Origin: Zasmidium citrigriseum | Taxonomy: Eukaryota; Ascomycota; Dothideomycetes; Mycosphaerellales; Mycosphaerellaceae | Assembly (NCBI GenBank): GCA_002786025.1 | Contig: NHNW01000004.1 | Span: 62,001 to 126,000, forward strand | Direction of reading: 5' to 3' | DNA: 64,000 bases | Shown: positions 9,285-20,366 of the stretch, piece after piece | Layout: the number at the start of each line of letters is the position of its first letter | Position numbering within the stretch: position 1 is the first letter of the stretch | Translations under genes and position numbers: made by a program | The notes under the pieces: model-generated | What the model was told of the DNA's origin: nothing | Databases searched by the model: none | The model's input: the letters and a program-made list of their open reading frames with translations, nothing else

Positions 9285-11001
9285 ATGACGAACATAGTCT
9301 CTTTCAACCACCCAAGAATCGGTGAACTCAAAGGCTCCCGCAAAGATGATTCGAATGTTGTGCAATTCCTTTGCCTTCAGTACGCTACCATTCGGGATCG
9401 ATTTGCACCCGCAGAGCTCAAGCAGTACGACCACAAGAGAGCCACCGACTGCACGAAACCTGGGTAAGACTTGGATGGCTGAGGGATCATTTATGCATCT
9501 CTAATCTATGAACTTAGTCCACAGGCGTCTTGCTTCGCCCCAGGACCTGACGCCGAGTTTCGGTTCCTCCAGCATGGCCTTGAATACGACCGAAGCCTGA
9601 TCACGGTTTCAGACATCGACTGCCTCAACCTCAACATTACGGCGCCTGGATCGATTCAAGCTGATCAGGGGCTGCCTGTATTGGCGTTCATTCATGGAGG
9701 AGGTTTCAGTCTCGGTTCACCGTCACTGCCTCAGTACGATATGGCCCGTCTAGTTCAACTGTCAGTGGACATTGCTATGCCGATGATCGTGGTCTCTATT
9801 GGGTAAGCAAGAGATTCAGCTTTCCCATGTATACTGTTGACCATTCAACAGCTACCGCCTCTCAGCGCCCGGCTTCCTGACCTCCCAAGAACTCCGCGCC
9901 GCAGGCTACAAACCCAACAATGGCCTGCGTGACCAACGTACTGCCCTGCAGTGGATCCAGCACTACATCTCAGGCTTCGGGGGCGATCCGTCAAACGTCA
10001 CTCTCATGGGCCAAAGTGCCGGAGCCGTCTCGACAACCTACCACCTCCACTCCGAAGAACGTCTCTTCACACGCTTCATGCTCATGTCCGGCTCCTACAT
10101 TCCCCAACCACCCGCATCCCTCGAATCCGCCGAGGAGAACTACGCCAAAGCCATCAAAGCCCTAGACCTCGAGTCCCTATCTCCCTCAGAGAGAATCACC
10201 GCCCTTCTGACCATGCCCGCCCAAGAACTCTGCGCCAAATGTTTCATCTCCGGCGTCCAAGACACTCTCGTCCAGGACAACGACCTCATAACCTTCTCTC
10301 CTTCCTCCCCTTCCTTCTCCAACTTCCCTTCCCTCTCCATCCCCGCGTTGAAATACTGCAAAGCCGCCCTTCTAGGAGACTGCCAATTCGACGGCGCCAT
10401 CCGCTCCCTCTCCCTCCTGCACCGAAAAGAAAACATCGCGTCCGCCTTCAGCACATCCCTAACAACGTCCCTCGGCCCCTCAATCACATCCAAACTCCTC
10501 ACAGCATACAACCTCACCCCCTTCACTCCCGACGCCTCAGCCCTGCAAACCATCCTCTCCCTCGCAAACGACATCTCCTTCTACGCACCAACCCTCACCC
10601 TCGCATCGAAATTCTCCTCCCACGGCCTCCAGGTTCACATGTACCGCTTCAACGAACCAAATCCCTAGGAAGGTCCTTTCAAGGGTCAAGCGATTCATAT
10701 CCAGGATTTGGCGTGGTTACTGCAGAATTTTCGGGAGTTTCTGGACGAGAAGCAGAGGGAGCAGGGGAGAGTGTTTGCGGAGGGGTTTGTGGGGTTTGTT
10801 AATGGGAAGCTTGGGGCGTGGGAGGAATGGAGGGGGGAGAGGAAGATGGCGATGGTTTTGGGGCCGGAGGGAGCGTGTGAGGTTTTGAGGGATGAGGGGC
10901 CGGGGAATGGGAGGAGGGAGGTTGTGTTTGAGGTTGCGAGGGAGGTGAGCGGTGGGATGGATGGGTTGAATGAGGCGATGAATGCGTTTATGAAGTCTTA
11001 G
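9285..11001 (+). pseudogene. Type-B carboxylesterase/lipase, interrupted by in-frame TAG
   Basis: Exons 9285-9463, 9518-9802 and 9852-11001 by splice consensus and phase. The fold features are present: oxyanion motif FIHGGGFSLGS, then nucleophile block LMGQSAGAVSTTYHL (GxSxG). The frame then meets TAG at 10666-10668 within NEPNP*EGPFKGQAIHIQDL, where relatives have Trp in a similar NPWxGPFKG context. Reading continues in the same frame for another 110 codons (AWLLQNFREFLDEKQ...NAFMKS) to a proper TAG at about 11001. The truncated product would have 426 residues; with one Trp restored in principle the gene would have about 537, the family length. No intron can remove the stop: the nearest GT/AG pair spans only 28 bases. 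The exonic remainder looks well preserved, so the lesion is recent or a base error. Confidence 0.8.
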
Positions 11002-11042
11002 GTTCATCGTCTAACCAGGGTTCTTAATTTCTATCTCATTCT

Positions 11043-14000
11043 CTATTTCTTCTCCTCACCCTCGCTCTCCGCCGCCGCCTCTTCAATCACATCCCTCCTT
11101 TCCATTCTCTCCCCGGCCATCATCAGCGCGTCCTCGGGCATTGATCTCGTCAGACTGCCCGTACTCTTCTCCATCGCCTCGGATCCATCTTCGCCGGTGA
11201 TACCAGACATCGCCAAGCTCGAAGGCCGGGCGACAGACGACTTCCTACGTCGACTGAACACGCCCGGGAACATCTTTGGCTCGGCACCGTGGAGAGTGCT
11301 GCCGTACGGGTGATCTGGTACGGCTGCCGCGGCTGCTGGGAGGGGTGGGTAGACGGCGTTTGGGTTGTCGTAGGTCGTGGGCGAGTTGTATACCAAGTTT
11401 GAGGAGCGGGAAGGCTGCTCTCGAAGTGTTTGTACTCGAGATGCGTAGTTTGACGGTCCATCTTGCTGTGCCAGTTCAAGGTGGGACAAGGATGTAGAAA
11501 GACGTGACGTCTGGGCGTTGGGCTGGTAGGCTTGCGGTGTCGCTGCGGCATTGGGGTTTTGATAGGCGCTCGATCCAGGTCGGAAGTTGGTCGAATCCAC
11601 ACCGTGCATCGGGTTCGTCGCCGATGGATTCGTCTTCATGCTGGCGGTGGGACTTGGCGGTACAGCTGTGGTACTTGCAGAATAGCCGCCGGGCGCCAGG
11701 GCAGTGGTACTGAGACGATGTGCCGCAGGGGCGTTGGTGTAGCGATCGATCATTGCCATCTCTTGTAACCATGTCTCGTGTCTGAATGCTTCGCGGATGT
11801 TGGGCACATTGACCTTGGCCATGTCGTTGCCGGCAACGCCAGGCAAATAGTAGTTGTTACCCAACCATCGCTGCTTCATAGTATGCTCAAATCCCGACTG
11901 AGTGACTGAGTGTTTGGCCAGCTCGCACATGTCGACCGCAGACAGCTTGTAGATCTGTGCAGCAACCGCATATTCCTCGATCAATGGCTCCTTGGTGAAA
12001 GCAAACTGCAGGGGGTCGTCCGTTGACAAGCTGACGTTCAGTCCTCTTCGGAAATACTGCAAGAAGGGGTTTCGCTCGTAGGCCAGGAATAGCGCATTGT
12101 TGCTCAAGGGGCTCATGGCAACACCAATTTTCTCAAGATAGAAGATGTACTGCAGCAGGGGAACTTTGCGCAGGAGCAGCCCATGACTGATGCTGTGGCA
12201 GCACAGAACCGCAGCAGCCAAGTGATCTGTATCACCTGCTTCACCGCAATGTGGACGGAGCACAAAGGTATTGAAGCCACGCTGCTTTCGCCAGATGTTG
12301 AGGGATGCAATGTTGGCGAACAAGTAGTAGATCCAGTAGCTGTAAGGCGGGTTCTGCCTTGTATTCCAGTCCTTGGGCAGCGGAAACTTGCGGTAGATGC
12401 GTCGTTCGCTCTTGCTTTCGTCGTCGACAGAGTCGAACCCGATCACCCTCTGCAGGAATATGTGGAGCTTTGGATGACTGCTTGGATCTCGCGTCACCTC
12501 AAACAGCGGCTCGAAGACGTTCCTCACAACCTCTTCGAACTTGTTCATGAGATTCGAGTCCTTGTAGACGTCGTACAATCTCGGCACCTGTATCAGCCAT
12601 CGCACATTGGGCGAGTATAGCTTGTTGTCGACCACCCACGCGGCCAGCTTATCCCATTCGTCCATTGAGCGCCCGTAGATACTGATACGCCATTCGACCA
12701 TTTGGTACTTGCTGCTTTCCAGATCCGACATTACTTCTTTGGTGATCTCGGCCAGGTATCGGCCCTGGATGTGGTTGTCCGTCTTCAAGAAGATGGTTCT
12801 CAATCTGCTCTCTCCGACTGGGTTGTACTTCAAATTGAACTTGTCGAAGCGATGGAACGAATCAGTATGCGCATGCATGTCCAGCGTGTCAATGCTGAGG
12901 TCGTAGGCAGTCAGGTTGATACTTTCGAAGACCTCCTTGAGAGTAAGGAATTTGCCATCTCTAAAGAGCACAACCTCATCTGGAGACTTCTTCATCTTGC
13001 TTTTGATGAACCGTAGCAAGTGTTTTTGATTCATACAGGCAGAGTGATGAACGTGGGTGTCCACTTTTCGAACATTGTAAAAGTCTCGATGTGGCACGGC
13101 TTTGGTGTCTGCGATCTCCTGATATTCGTTCAACAGCACGTACAGATTGAACTTGCCCTCCAGGTACTGAAGGCGACGATACGCGAAGGATTTGCTTGGT
13201 CCGTCAGAGGAGATTGCAAGAATACCGTCGAGATCCATATAGAACTCTCTGATGTCCGGAATGTGCACGATGGGCTCGCCGAGCTCTGCAGATTGTGCAG
13301 TCTCATACACCTGGTATACACCCTTTGCGTCAAGTTTGTAGGTCATTTCAGATGCTTCAGGTACTGGCAGGCACTCTTCGAAGTCAAAATCTTCACCAAT
13401 GTCTTGGCCCATTTTACGTTGCGGTTTCTTTGGCTTCGTGGGCGTAGAGCCATTTTCCTCATCTTTTTGATTGGTCCGCTCCTTCTCATACCACACAGGT
13501 TCTGGTGGTGGAGGGTACAGATTCCATCCAGGGTCGTCTCGTGGATTGTCGTGTGGCCCTTGTAGTGACAGCCTCATGTACTTGTGTCTCAGGTCGAGAA
13601 TCTTTTGGATGTTGGAGTAGATGGCGTTCAACTCCGTGGTCACGCTGGATTCGTTTACAGCGTCCATCCCGACACCAGCTCCAGCACCATGAATGCCCTC
13701 CTGCTCGAGGAGAGGCTTAGACTCGTGAGGGAGGCCTGGGTGGAGGGCGTGGGCCCTTGCAGCTTTATCTGCAGCGAGGAGTGGATCCTCTACTCCGTGT
13801 GCTGTGGGTTGGACACCGTTAATGTTGTCAAATCGCCCGATGCTTGGAGACTGTATGGTGGAGCTGTTTGGATCCTTGTTAGGATCGCTCAGACCTACGG
13901 GGAGGGCAGACCTAAAGCCCGGCTCCTTGAAACTGTGTCTGCTGCGCACACTGCCTGAACGTGCGAACGAATCCCCAAGCTGCGAAAAGGTCTTGGCGCG

Positions 14001-14468
14001 AAGTATGGGACTGGACGTAGCGGTATTGTTTGCTTGTTCGTCGGCCGTGTTTTGGCGCTGCTGTTGGTAGAACTGCTTTGCTTCTACGTGAGACATTTGC
14101 TTCTCTAGCTGGTAGTTATAGGTTGTGGTGCGTCGTTGCTTGTCTCTTGCCAGCATTCCCTGCGGCTCAGCGTCCTCGATCGCAGTCTCATTCAATGCTG
14201 CAGATTCCTTATCGCCGTCCAGATCTTTCGATGCTCTTCTTACAAGGCCATCGGATTCGTGAACGTGGTCAAGAGCGTCCACCTCGCTGCCTTCGTGTCC
14301 TGACGAGACTGCGGCGTCCATGTCTTCGCTGTCGTCCGAATCCTCGCCATGTGTTATATGGTGCGGAGGAAAGGACGGCGGCATGGGGCTCCTCTGCATC
14401 ATGGTGGTGGTACAAGCGGTGTATTTGTGCGTGGGGCTGTCTGGCGGTGGTTGGTGGGTTGATCTCAC
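11043..14468 (-). CDS. AMD1: AMP deaminase
   Basis: One exon of 1,141 residues. It converts AMP to IMP and ammonia, balancing adenine and guanine nucleotide pools in the cytosol. Visible zinc and active-site motifs: KVDTHVHHSACMN (HxH), RPHCGEAGD, and LNVSLSTDDPLQFAFTKEPL near the C-terminal third, all diagnostic for the AMP deaminase branch of the adenosine deaminase superfamily. The first roughly 330 residues are a poorly conserved regulatory region rich in Ser, Asp and Gln, and the last 200 are low complexity (Pro/Ala/Ser). A second in-frame start (MMQRSPMPP, about 22 codons in) is equally possible. The gene converges on the esterase with 41 bp between the two ends. Confidence 0.95.
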   Translation of the reverse strand: MRSTHQPPPDSPTHKYTACTTTMMQRSPMPPSFPPHHITHGEDSDDSEDMDAAVSSGHEGSEVDALDHVHESDGLVRRASKDLDGDKESAALNETAIEDAEPQGMLARDKQRRTTTYNYQLEKQMSHVEAKQFYQQQRQNTADEQANNTATSSPILRAKTFSQLGDSFARSGSVRSRHSFKEPGFRSALPVGLSDPNKDPNSSTIQSPSIGRFDNINGVQPTAHGVEDPLLAADKAARAHALHPGLPHESKPLLEQEGIHGAGAGVGMDAVNESSVTTELNAIYSNIQKILDLRHKYMRLSLQGPHDNPRDDPGWNLYPPPPEPVWYEKERTNQKDEENGSTPTKPKKPQRKMGQDIGEDFDFEECLPVPEASEMTYKLDAKGVYQVYETAQSAELGEPIVHIPDIREFYMDLDGILAISSDGPSKSFAYRRLQYLEGKFNLYVLLNEYQEIADTKAVPHRDFYNVRKVDTHVHHSACMNQKHLLRFIKSKMKKSPDEVVLFRDGKFLTLKEVFESINLTAYDLSIDTLDMHAHTDSFHRFDKFNLKYNPVGESRLRTIFLKTDNHIQGRYLAEITKEVMSDLESSKYQMVEWRISIYGRSMDEWDKLAAWVVDNKLYSPNVRWLIQVPRLYDVYKDSNLMNKFEEVVRNVFEPLFEVTRDPSSHPKLHIFLQRVIGFDSVDDESKSERRIYRKFPLPKDWNTRQNPPYSYWIYYLFANIASLNIWRKQRGFNTFVLRPHCGEAGDTDHLAAAVLCCHSISHGLLLRKVPLLQYIFYLEKIGVAMSPLSNNALFLAYERNPFLQYFRRGLNVSLSTDDPLQFAFTKEPLIEEYAVAAQIYKLSAVDMCELAKHSVTQSGFEHTMKQRWLGNNYYLPGVAGNDMAKVNVPNIREAFRHETWLQEMAMIDRYTNAPAAHRLSTTALAPGGYSASTTAVPPSPTASMKTNPSATNPMHGVDSTNFRPGSSAYQNPNAAATPQAYQPNAQTSRLSTSLSHLELAQQDGPSNYASRVQTLREQPSRSSNLVYNSPTTYDNPNAVYPPLPAAAAAVPDHPYGSTLHGAEPKMFPGVFSRRRKSSVARPSSLAMSGITGEDGSEAMEKSTGSLTRSMPEDALMMAGERMERRDVIEEAAAESEGEEKK

Positions 14469-15283
14469 ACGAGAGGCGGGACGGATGTTTGCATGAAGGT
14501 TGACAGTTGGCGGCGATCAGGCGAGATGGCACGACAGATGGGTTCGTAGGGCGGCAGCAAACAATAATAGGCGGAGTCAGGTGGGTGTCTGTTGGTGGGA
14601 GAGAGCACAGCTTGTCGCGTCTCCCAAACCTTTGAACGTGGAGCTCGATGAAACTTCCAGGGTCCACCGTGGCCGCATGTGATGAAGTCACACTCCCGCT
14701 CTGCCGCCGAGACCTCGATGCCCTCTTCATCAACATATCCATCAATGGAAATCATCGAGGAACCTGTCTCCTGTACGGAGAGGCAAGAAGAAAAGGCATC
14801 GGTGGCGGGACGAAGTCGCTCTGGCGCCGGCAAAAGACTGCTCGAGCACAGACACAGGGCGAAAAGGAGTTCCAAGCTATTTCTTACTCCCATCGAATAT
14901 ACAACTCTTGACGACCGCGAGACCAGGTGATTAACAGCTCTCTGGGCGATAGACTGGGACCCTAGAGAATGTGTGAAAGTGGTAGGCCTGACAACCTGAT
15001 GTTTACCTGAATTCCCACAGTGTTCGCCAAATCAGGAAGGCACGACATGTGAAGTCACCCTTCACGGACCTTCATGCAGCCTAGTAAGTGAATAACAAAG
15101 CCTCTGCATGCTCTCTGCGAGCTTGCAACTTTGCAGGGCCTGCTATCCATTTGCTTGCACTCTTTCCTCCTCCCGCTCCCCGGCTTCTGACAGAAACGCT
15201 TTCCTGTCCCGTTTGCATCCACCGCACGCTCCATCGCACACGCAATGAGCATGTAAACACGCGACATCAAGACTGCACCAACG
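14469..15283. other. Divergent intergenic region
   Basis: About 815 bases between AMP deaminase (-) and the WG-repeat gene (+). It must hold both promoters. No additional gene, RNA or clear repeat was seen. Confidence 0.45.
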
Positions 15284-18200
15284 ATGCCCACGCTCAAGCA
15301 GGTCACCTGCTCCATCGAGCTGGGCCCGAGCAACACCAAACTCAAGGAGTACCACCATCGCTACACAGACGGCGGCGTCGAGGCCTTCATCGCCGTCCCC
15401 GAAGCCGACATCCCCTTCCAAGTCCACATCACCAGCAATGGATACATCGCGCCTGGCCTGGCCGCCTACCTCTTTATCGACGGCCAGTATCAATGCAACC
15501 GAAACCGCCAGAGACTCCAGACCCCATGCCCGGGCATGAGCCAGCGCGAGTACGAGATCGACTTCAAGCTACGCCAGAGGGAGGAGAAGACATCTGATGG
15601 CCATTTCGTGGCGCGAGACTGGACCTTCTCAAAACTCCACACAGGTAGACCGAGACCTACCTCGAGACATAGATGCAAAGGCGCTGACTCATTGCAGGAA
15701 ATGCGGACGTCGCCCCCGACATCAACCCCAACTTCACCAAGAACGTCGGCACCATCGAGGTGGTCATTCTTCGCTGCAAGAATGGCGGTGGCGAGCCCAG
15801 CACCGAGGAGCTGACCGACTCGGCAGATGCCCCAGCATCAGCACACCAACCCGTATACGCCGCAAAGTCGCCTTCCGTCCGCAAGGCGCAAACAGCCCCG
15901 CCAGCGAAAGCGCCCTCGAAAGCACCCTCAAAGGCAGCCTCCAAGGTCTCCACCAAGAAAGCGTCAGAAGCAGGGAGCGGAATGCTGGGCGGCATGTTCG
16001 GTCTCTTTGATGGCGCAGGCGATCGTCCTGACTACGGAGCATACACTCCACGCTATCCTCGCGAAGCACAACCTCCGCCTGGCTACCAGTAAGAATATCT
16101 CGAATAGTCGTGTACTTCAACCACAGGCTAAGCATAAGAATAGGGGCTACAGAGACGACCGCTACGAACCAAGACCTTACACGGTCCATGGTGGCCGAGA
16201 CTATGGGGCAGCTGCCAGACAGGAGCTCCACAACGCTTACGACCCTCGTCCTCGGACGAGCGCTGACCACTGTCCACCAGCATCGCCAATGCGTGGTTAC
16301 GACTTCCACCGGGGATACAGAGATCCAGGACATCGCCAGCCAATGCCGTCGCCGATGCCACCGCCAGTGCCTCAGCCGCTGCCAATGGATAGAACTTTCT
16401 ATCCTCAAGTTCAACCCCCTCTTGTCCAATATGCTGCAGCTCCAGAAGGCTTTCACTTCATTCGCGAGCTGTGTCAACAAATGGATGAGCTAATGCGTTT
16501 GCAGTACGAAGAGAGACAGAAGTACAACGACCTACAACTCGAGGCACACCAGAATCGCCATGACGCAGAGTTCCATCTTGCGGCAGTCAAAGCCGCTCGT
16601 GCCAAGGAGCAGGTGCTAGCCACTCTGCAAGAAGAATGCCAAGCACTTTGGGCCTCGCTCATCACTCGAATGAATCGCATGGACGAGGCAAGCTGGAACT
16701 TCGTACGAGACTATGTGGTACTCGAGCGGCGCCTTGTACCGATGAGCCATCCACAGCTTCAACAGTGGCGAGATCCCCGAATGCTGCAGTCCACCGGGCC
16801 ATCACCAGCGATGCAGAGCGCTCAAGCCAGTGGTGCAGTGGACGACAGATGGCAAGAAATGGGACAAGGCCAGGCACAGGGTGGTCTTTGGGAGCGTAAG
16901 CAACAGCAATATCGAAAGACTCCATCGAACGCCCAAGGTGCACAAGACAACAATCAGAACAACGGCGATTGGGGAGCCACTCCTGATGCTGGCAATCAGC
17001 AAGCCAACGACGATTGGGGCAACAACCAGGCGAATGATCAAGGTAATGGCAACGATGGCTGGGGCAACGGCGGACAGAGTAACAATGGCGGCAAGAGCAA
17101 TAGATCCCAGTCGAATAATGGAGGAGGAGGGGACTGGGGTGGAGATGGAGGCGATAACAACGGTGGTGGTGGAGGGTGGGGTGACGACAACGGTTCCAAG
17201 CGCTCGCAGAGCAACCGCGGCCAGAGTCAGAACCAGGAGTGGGGCGGAGGCGACAACAACAATGGAGGAGGCGGTGGGGATAACTGGGGCGGCGATAACA
17301 ATGGAGGAGGTGGTGGGGGCGACTGGGGCGGCGGAGGAGGCGATGGCAACAAGTCTCAAACAGCTCAGAGCAAAGTCAAGACGTGGAACGACGGTGGCGG
17401 CGGATCCAAAGCTGCCTCCAAGCGCCCAAGCAAGAGAAACGACACCTCCACAATCCTCGAACCCGTCATCAAATCCTACTGGGCCGACTGGGACAAACCC
17501 GACTCCAGCGCAGGAAAACTCCGCGCAAAGCCTCGCGAGCCCTACGAATACCCAGCTTTACCACCACCCATCGCCGCGTCTGGCAAAGCCAGCAGCGTCA
17601 ACTATGGCGTCCAGGCTGGCCGAGGTGCCAATTACGCTCATCAGACCTATCGACCGGAGTACCTCGACACGATGCAGAAGCCATACGCCATCTTCACGTT
17701 CAAGTACCGCAGCAAAGCAGCCCTGGAGAAGATTCTCAAGCGCAAGCTGGATGTGACGGATGTGCAGCGGGCGATCCAGGAGGCTGAGAAGGATAAGTTG
17801 ATGAAGATGCCGAAGGATGAGCTGGTTTCGAATATGATGAAGATGAAGTTGAAAGGGGGAAGTAGTGGTGGTGGTAAAGCTCCGGCCAAGCAGGCTTCTA
17901 AAGCTCCTTCTGGTAATGGATGGGGTAATGATAAGCCGGCTTCGAAGAGTGGAGGTAAGAAGAATGATGCTTGGGTAGGAGATAATGCTGGCGGTTGGGA
18001 TGGAGGGAATGATGAAGTCAAGCCGAATGATTCTGCCAGCCAGTGGGGTGGAGGAAACGATGACGAGAACCAAGGTGGATGGGGCAATAAAGATCAAGGT
18101 GGTGGAGGTGGAGATGGATGGGGAGGAGGCGACGACAAGAAATCTGGAGGAAAGTCGAAAGCCGGTGGTGGAGGTGACGGTTGGGGTAACAATGGAGGAG

Positions 18201-18349
18201 GCGGTGGTGGAGATTGGGGCAACAATGGAGGTGGCGGTGGCGGGGACTGGGACAAGAAGACCGAGGAGCACTTCGCTGGCGATCCAGGTCTGAAGCAGAC
18301 GGGAGGCGAGCAGAAGCCTTCAAACAGCTGGGCCAATGCTGGATGGTAG
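15284..18349 (+). CDS. DUF7918-like protein with long WG/GW-repeat low-complexity tails
   Basis: Exons 15284-15644, 15698-16088 and 16144-18349, 985 residues. The second intron uses acceptor ...AATAG at 16143, the only nearby choice that restores the frame. The N-terminal 160 residues (SIELGPSNTKLKEYHHRY, then YLFIDGQYQCNRNR) resemble the fungal DUF7918 domain. A central helical region (QEECQALWASLITRMNRMDE) follows. Residues about 523-651 and 837-985 are Gly/Asn/Asp-rich with about fourteen WG dipeptides in blocks such as GGGGGDWGGGGG. Between them lies a globular segment (about 693-820) with YAIFTFKYRSKAALEKILKR. WG/GW repeats in disordered tails are the Argonaute-hook type in other eukaryotes; whether that applies here is inference. 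No catalytic motif seen. Confidence 0.8.
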
Positions 18350-18834
18350 TCATGTCCGCACAGGCAAGGGTACCGGCCAGACGTGTATCGCTCTGCAAGG
18401 AGTCTCTGGATACTGTTCTAGATACTCTATCTTCAATGCTATGCTAGCAAAAGAAGCTGGCAGATCAAGTGTCTGCTTGAACGTTTCCCACAATGCCTCG
18501 CCATCCCAAAACGCCTGTCTTGCCCGTCTAGTCTATCGCGACAATGGCCCATCGCTCAATTCTAGGGTGCTCCTCCAGGGATCGGTGGCGAGGGCAAGGC
18601 TGGGTGACTATATTGCCAAATGTATGAATCGAGACTTGACCAGTGCTCGGAGTTTGCGAAGCTATTTCGTTCGGTCAGCGGGTGTCCCGTGCCTTTCTCT
18701 CGTCGTCTCGCTCGTATGTCCAACAGCCGTGAAACGCATGATATATGTACAGGTCCTCCAGATATCGTCGTCAAGATCTCCCTCAAAACGCCACGCTATG
18801 CAGGGAGGGAAAGTGCAGGTGAATGATGGTGGTT
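18350..18834. other. Intergenic between convergent genes
   Basis: About 485 bases between the stop of the WG-repeat gene and the stop of the PMP24 gene. Probably both 3' untranslated regions; no gene seen. Confidence 0.5.
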
Positions 18835-19713
18835 TCATTTGTTGTGCCAGAGGAAATTCCTCGACGAGTCCCATTTTTCCGAATTGGCGTATCTACGGAG
18901 AAGGGAAGATTGCTCGTCAGCTCCTGTGTCAGTAGTATGTGTACGGGGTGTGAGGTGCAGGTGTAGGTGCTCTCGCTGCTGCTTCAGGGAACAAAGTGAG
19001 ATATTGACGTACATGTAAGTCATGCTGCTGCGCAGACTGGGCTGTAGTGTCTCTGGGTATCCCTCGAAAAGCCACATGACCCCAGCCCAACTGATACTGG
19101 CGAATGCAGGCCAGGCATATTTCTGAATCGTCTTGACTTGGTCCTCGGAGAGTCTTAGAACGCCAATCCCGCCGCGGCCTCCGTAATGGCTTCCTACGAG
19201 GGCGTTGTCGCCTGGTGGTTGTAGTGCCAACTTCGCCAATGCTAGTACTACGCGTGCAAACACGTAGATGACGATTTGCTGGTTGACGCTACTCGACGAC
19301 TGGCCAAAGACCCAGTATCCGCCGAACAACCCCGCAAGGAAGCTATGTATGGGCGCCTCTTTGCCGTTGATGTTGCGCAAGGCCAGCATGCTGCTCTTGT
19401 ATAAAAACGCGAATCTAGCCAGATTCATAGCATGTTGCTTCGTCGCCTTGAAGATCATCTTAATCTTCTCTTGGATGGTGCCGGACCGGAAGAGGAAGAT
19501 CATAACGAGGGCGTGCGGGAAGCGCACTTTCGTGCCGTAGACGGCGCCATTACGGATGGCTTTGAGGAGGACGAGCGGCTGCTTGTACTTGGGGTCGAGG
19601 ATGATGCGCTCGAAGGAGGCCTACACGGTGGTACTGTTTCAGCATGTGATCGCAGTCGAGGTGTCCTTTCGGCCGGGGAGGGTTACCTGCAGCTGCTTGT
19701 ACGTGTCGGCCAT
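18835..19713 (-). CDS. pmp24: Peroxisomal membrane protein PMP24/PXMP4 family
   Basis: Read on -: exon 1 19713-19687 (MADTYKQLQ), exon 2 19620-19013, exon 3 18892-18835; 230 residues. It belongs to the Tim17/22/23/PMP24 superfamily of multi-pass membrane proteins and in this branch locates to peroxisomes; its transport role is not settled. Recognisable sequence: ASFERIILDPKYKQPLVLLK, IRNGAVYGTKVRFPHALVM, LRSSMTYIY and the C-terminal WDSSRNFLWHNK. The last intron (19012-18893, 120 bp, GTACGT...CCGTAG) was inferred because it directly joins SSMTYI to the conserved end. That intron is a multiple of three and free of stops, so its retention would only insert 40 residues. Exon 1 is too short to be seen as an ORF. 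Confidence 0.85.
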
Positions 19714-20366
19714 GACGGATTGGGAGTGTCGACTGGCGACACGGAAGAAGATGCTATTGAAATGTCTGGGTCATGAGTGAAGTGGATGAAAGGAAAGCAA
19801 AGGCAAGAAGGGAAACTCTGATGCGGCTGTCGCGCGTGTGATGCTGATGGCCCGAGGTTCGATCGGCATGTGATTGTTGCTTAATCATCCGAATCCCCGC
19901 AACAAGGTTGGTTAGAGTCAAGTAAATATTGATGGGCCTTTCATTGATGGCCCGGTTGCCGAGCCTTGCAACGTCACTTCTCAACTGCGGAGTATTCTCG
20001 TTTCAACCTCGTCTCCTTGTGTACAACGACTTGGTCTGCTGAGCTACACTTGTCCGCCCTCTTTGCAAATCCAGACGAAATACAGACGGCTCTTCCATCC
20101 ATTCCGCTCTGCACTCCGAGCATAGTTAACCTCACCACTCCACTCGAGGAAGCACTTGTGTCGTTGGAGGCGCTTTCTGTGGCTGCTTGACAGAATGCTT
20201 TTCTTGACTTCAGGATGGATTGGACTGAATATGACAATTCTTCCGCCGTGCTACTGGACTGCAGCATGTCGGTGAAGGTGAGTATCGCTTCAAGTGTTTC
20301 CTCGTGTCTTGTAAGATGCTTTCCTCCCAAGACTGCCTCCTTCTCCTGCCGAACTTGACAAAGACG
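19714..20366. other. Divergent intergenic region, PMP24 / glutaminase
   Basis: About 650 bases with no gene. It carries both promoters. In-frame upstream ATGs at 20304 and 20316 would add up to 21 residues to the glutaminase. Confidence 0.4.

Noticed and set aside
9951..10802. 283-codon + frame overlapping the esterase
   Set aside because: Arg/Pro/His-rich translation is typical of an alternate frame of a G+C-rich gene; the esterase frame has the catalytic motifs.
16802..17359. Hydrophobic Val/Ile/Ala-rich frame opposite the WG gene
   Set aside because: Antisense of Gly/Asn repeats gives Val/Pro/Ile runs that mimic membrane segments. It has no independent support.
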